Shown piece after piece: positions 62,915 through 64,000 of a stretch of DNA of 64,000 nt. Position 1 is the stretch's first letter. Every line of letters begins with the position of its first letter. Source of the stretch: Mesorhizobium sp. (GTDB taxonomy: Bacteria; Pseudomonadota; Alphaproteobacteria; Rhizobiales; Rhizobiaceae); the NCBI GenBank assembly GCA_004020875.1, contig SAPZ01000005.1, positions 186,001 through 250,000 on the forward strand, given 5' to 3'. The notes below the pieces were generated by a model that was given only the letters and a program-made list of their open reading frames with translations, did not search any database and was not told the origin of the DNA. Made by a program: the position numbers and the translations under genes.

Positions 62915-63192
62915 TGAACTCCCCCGGGCCCTTGCAACACACCTTCCACGCGCGTCACGGCTCTGTCATTAAAGTGTCACGCAAAGCTAGCGCCTGTGGC
63001 GGAAATAAGAAGAGCCAGCAACCCAAACGTGAGCGGTTTTCATCAGGTGTGATCGCCAAAAAGCCCTTTTGGAACAGGGAGTCAGCCGGATTTTCCGGCT
63101 GAAATACGGCTTAAAGGGATGCCCTCGGGCTTGACTTGGCCGTCCGCCTTGCGCCAGAGGCAGGGAAAAACCAGCCTCTGGAGAGAGCAAAA
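62915..63192. other. Divergent region before fabD with hairpins
   Basis: 278 bp. Holds CAGCCGG-ATTTT-CCGGCTG (63083-63101), a CTTGAC sequence resembling an alphaproteobacterial -35 box (63130-63135; no clear -10) and the fabD leader hairpin at 63154-63181. Confidence 0.4.
63154..63181 (+). promoter_or_regulatory. Hairpin in the fabD leader
   Basis: CCAGAGGC (63154-63161) pairs with GCCTCTGG (63174-63181); the ribosome site GAGAGAG follows directly, with ATG at 63193. Could modulate fabD translation or mRNA stability. Confidence 0.45.
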
Positions 63193-64000
63193 ATGGCCGT
63201 CGCATTCACCTTTCCGGGACAGGGCAGCCAGGCCGTGGGCATGGGCAAGGACCTCGCGGATCGATTCCCGGAAGCGCGCCGCGTCTTCGAGGAAGTGGAC
63301 GCCGCGCTCGGCGAAAGCCTGTCGAAACTAATCTGGGAAGGGCCCGAAGAGACGCTGACGCTGACCGCCAACGCCCAGCCGGCGCTGATGGCGGTGTCGC
63401 TGGCGGCGATGCGGGCGCTCGAAGCGCGCGGCTTCTCGCTGAAGGATAAGGTTGCTTATGTCGCCGGTCATTCGCTGGGCGAATATTCAGCACTTGCCGC
63501 CGCCGGCTTCGTTTCGGTCGGCGACGCGGCGAAGCTCCTGCGCACCCGCGGCAACGCCATGCAGGCTGCGGTGCCCGCCGGCGAGGGCGCCATGGCCGCG
63601 ATCATCGGCCTCGAGCAGGCCGATGTCGAAGCGGCGTGCGCGGAAGCGGCCAAAGGCTCCGTCTGCCAGGTCGCCAACGACAATGGCGGCGGCCAGCTGG
63701 TGATTTCAGGCGCCAAGGCGGCGGTCGAGCTGGCGGCGAAGCTGTGCACCGAAAAGGGCGCCAAGCGGGCGCTGATGCTGCAGGTTTCCGCCCCGTTCCA
63801 CTCGGCGCTGATGGCGCCGGCGGCCGAGATCATGCGTGAGGCGCTGGCCGGCGTGGCGAAGCGGGCGCCGGTGGTCCCGGTCGTCTCCAACGTCACCGTG
63901 ACGCCGACCAGCGACCCGGGCGAGATCGCCCGCCGGCTGGTCCAGCAGGTGACGGGTCGCGTGCGCTGGCGCGAGACGGTGGAATGGTTCGGCGCCAATG
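63193..64000 (+). CDS. fabD: Malonyl-CoA:ACP transacylase, 3' end outside the window
   Basis: Partial, first 269 residues. Begins MAVAFTFPGQGSQAVGMGKDLA; the nucleophile Ser is in GHSLGEYSALAAAG, and SAPFHSALM carries the catalytic His. It loads malonyl groups onto ACP at the start of fatty-acid synthesis. GAGAGAG precedes the ATG. Runs off the window end; about 45-50 residues are missing by family length. Confidence 0.95.
   Translation, partial: MAVAFTFPGQGSQAVGMGKDLADRFPEARRVFEEVDAALGESLSKLIWEGPEETLTLTANAQPALMAVSLAAMRALEARGFSLKDKVAYVAGHSLGEYSALAAAGFVSVGDAAKLLRTRGNAMQAAVPAGEGAMAAIIGLEQADVEAACAEAAKGSVCQVANDNGGGQLVISGAKAAVELAAKLCTEKGAKRALMLQVSAPFHSALMAPAAEIMREALAGVAKRAPVVPVVSNVTVTPTSDPGEIARRLVQQVTGRVRWRETVEWFGAN

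Overview
The window looks like a chromosomal segment of a Mesorhizobium-type bacterium (Alphaproteobacteria, Hyphomicrobiales). The reasons are high GC content with strong third-position GC, a secreted DUF680-type protein (a family described almost only from Mesorhizobium loti relatives), rhizobial intergenic palindromes, and core blocks in the expected order: dnaB-radA-cvpA-purF and rpsF-rpsR-rplI near fabD. I see no tRNA, rRNA, CRISPR array, transposase or prophage gene. The assignment is inference from protein families and repeats; no search was run.

Layout. 1-9.5 kb: desaturase, a PAS-GGDEF-EAL regulator, HD hydrolase and YgfZ, dihydroorotase, exported rhizobial proteins, NUDIX and SRAP genes. 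9.6-16.1 kb: two small genes, cysS, a tightly coupled five-gene operon (DUF559, VOC, two GFA proteins, prolyl aminopeptidase) and citramalate synthase. 16.1-22.7 kb: an AT-richer sulfotransferase, RarD, a GST, a CorA/ZntB channel and a membrane CHASE-like/PAS/GGDEF/EAL protein. 23.0-25.7 kb: a run of exported or membrane proteins (DUF680, Tat metallo-beta-lactamase-fold protein, TPR protein, DoxX). 25.7-28.4 kb: an idonate/gluconate dehydrogenase pair divergent from a FadR/GntR regulator. 28.5-36.8 kb: ProC, a LysR regulator divergent from a YciI-like protein, a LOG-type protein, a LysM protein, an ArsR-type regulator coupled to an Atm1-like ABC exporter, and an SMP-30 protein. 37.0-40.8 kb: phospholipid genes psd, pssA and an Aas-like fusion. 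40.9-47.2 kb: tautomerase/LysR divergon, two EamA transporters, S10 peptidase, OsmC. 47.4-58.1 kb: SDR, purF, cvpA, radA, dnaB, an Rsm22-like methyltransferase, ynfA, cfa, rplI, rpsR, rpsF. 58.5-64 kb: quinone oxidoreductase divergent from a MocR regulator, an LTA-synthase-like sulfatase, and the start of fabD.

The most distinctive content beyond ordinary genes is structural. There are several classes of intergenic palindromes, including a compact element of about 163 bp with 14-bp terminal inverted repeats (46797-46959) and one of about 159 bp with long imperfect arms (45997-46155). Two tracts could form G-quadruplexes (30757-30797 and 42331-42360). Candidate operators or leaders lie at the FadR divergon, the LysR/tautomerase divergon, rpsF, ynfA, cfa and fabD. 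Two unusual proteins stand out: an Aas-like enzyme with a degenerate acyltransferase active site, and a Cys-rich ArsR-type regulator translationally coupled to an Atm1-type exporter. I do not see a clear multi-gene system of a wholly new kind; the best candidates are listed as findings with their limits.
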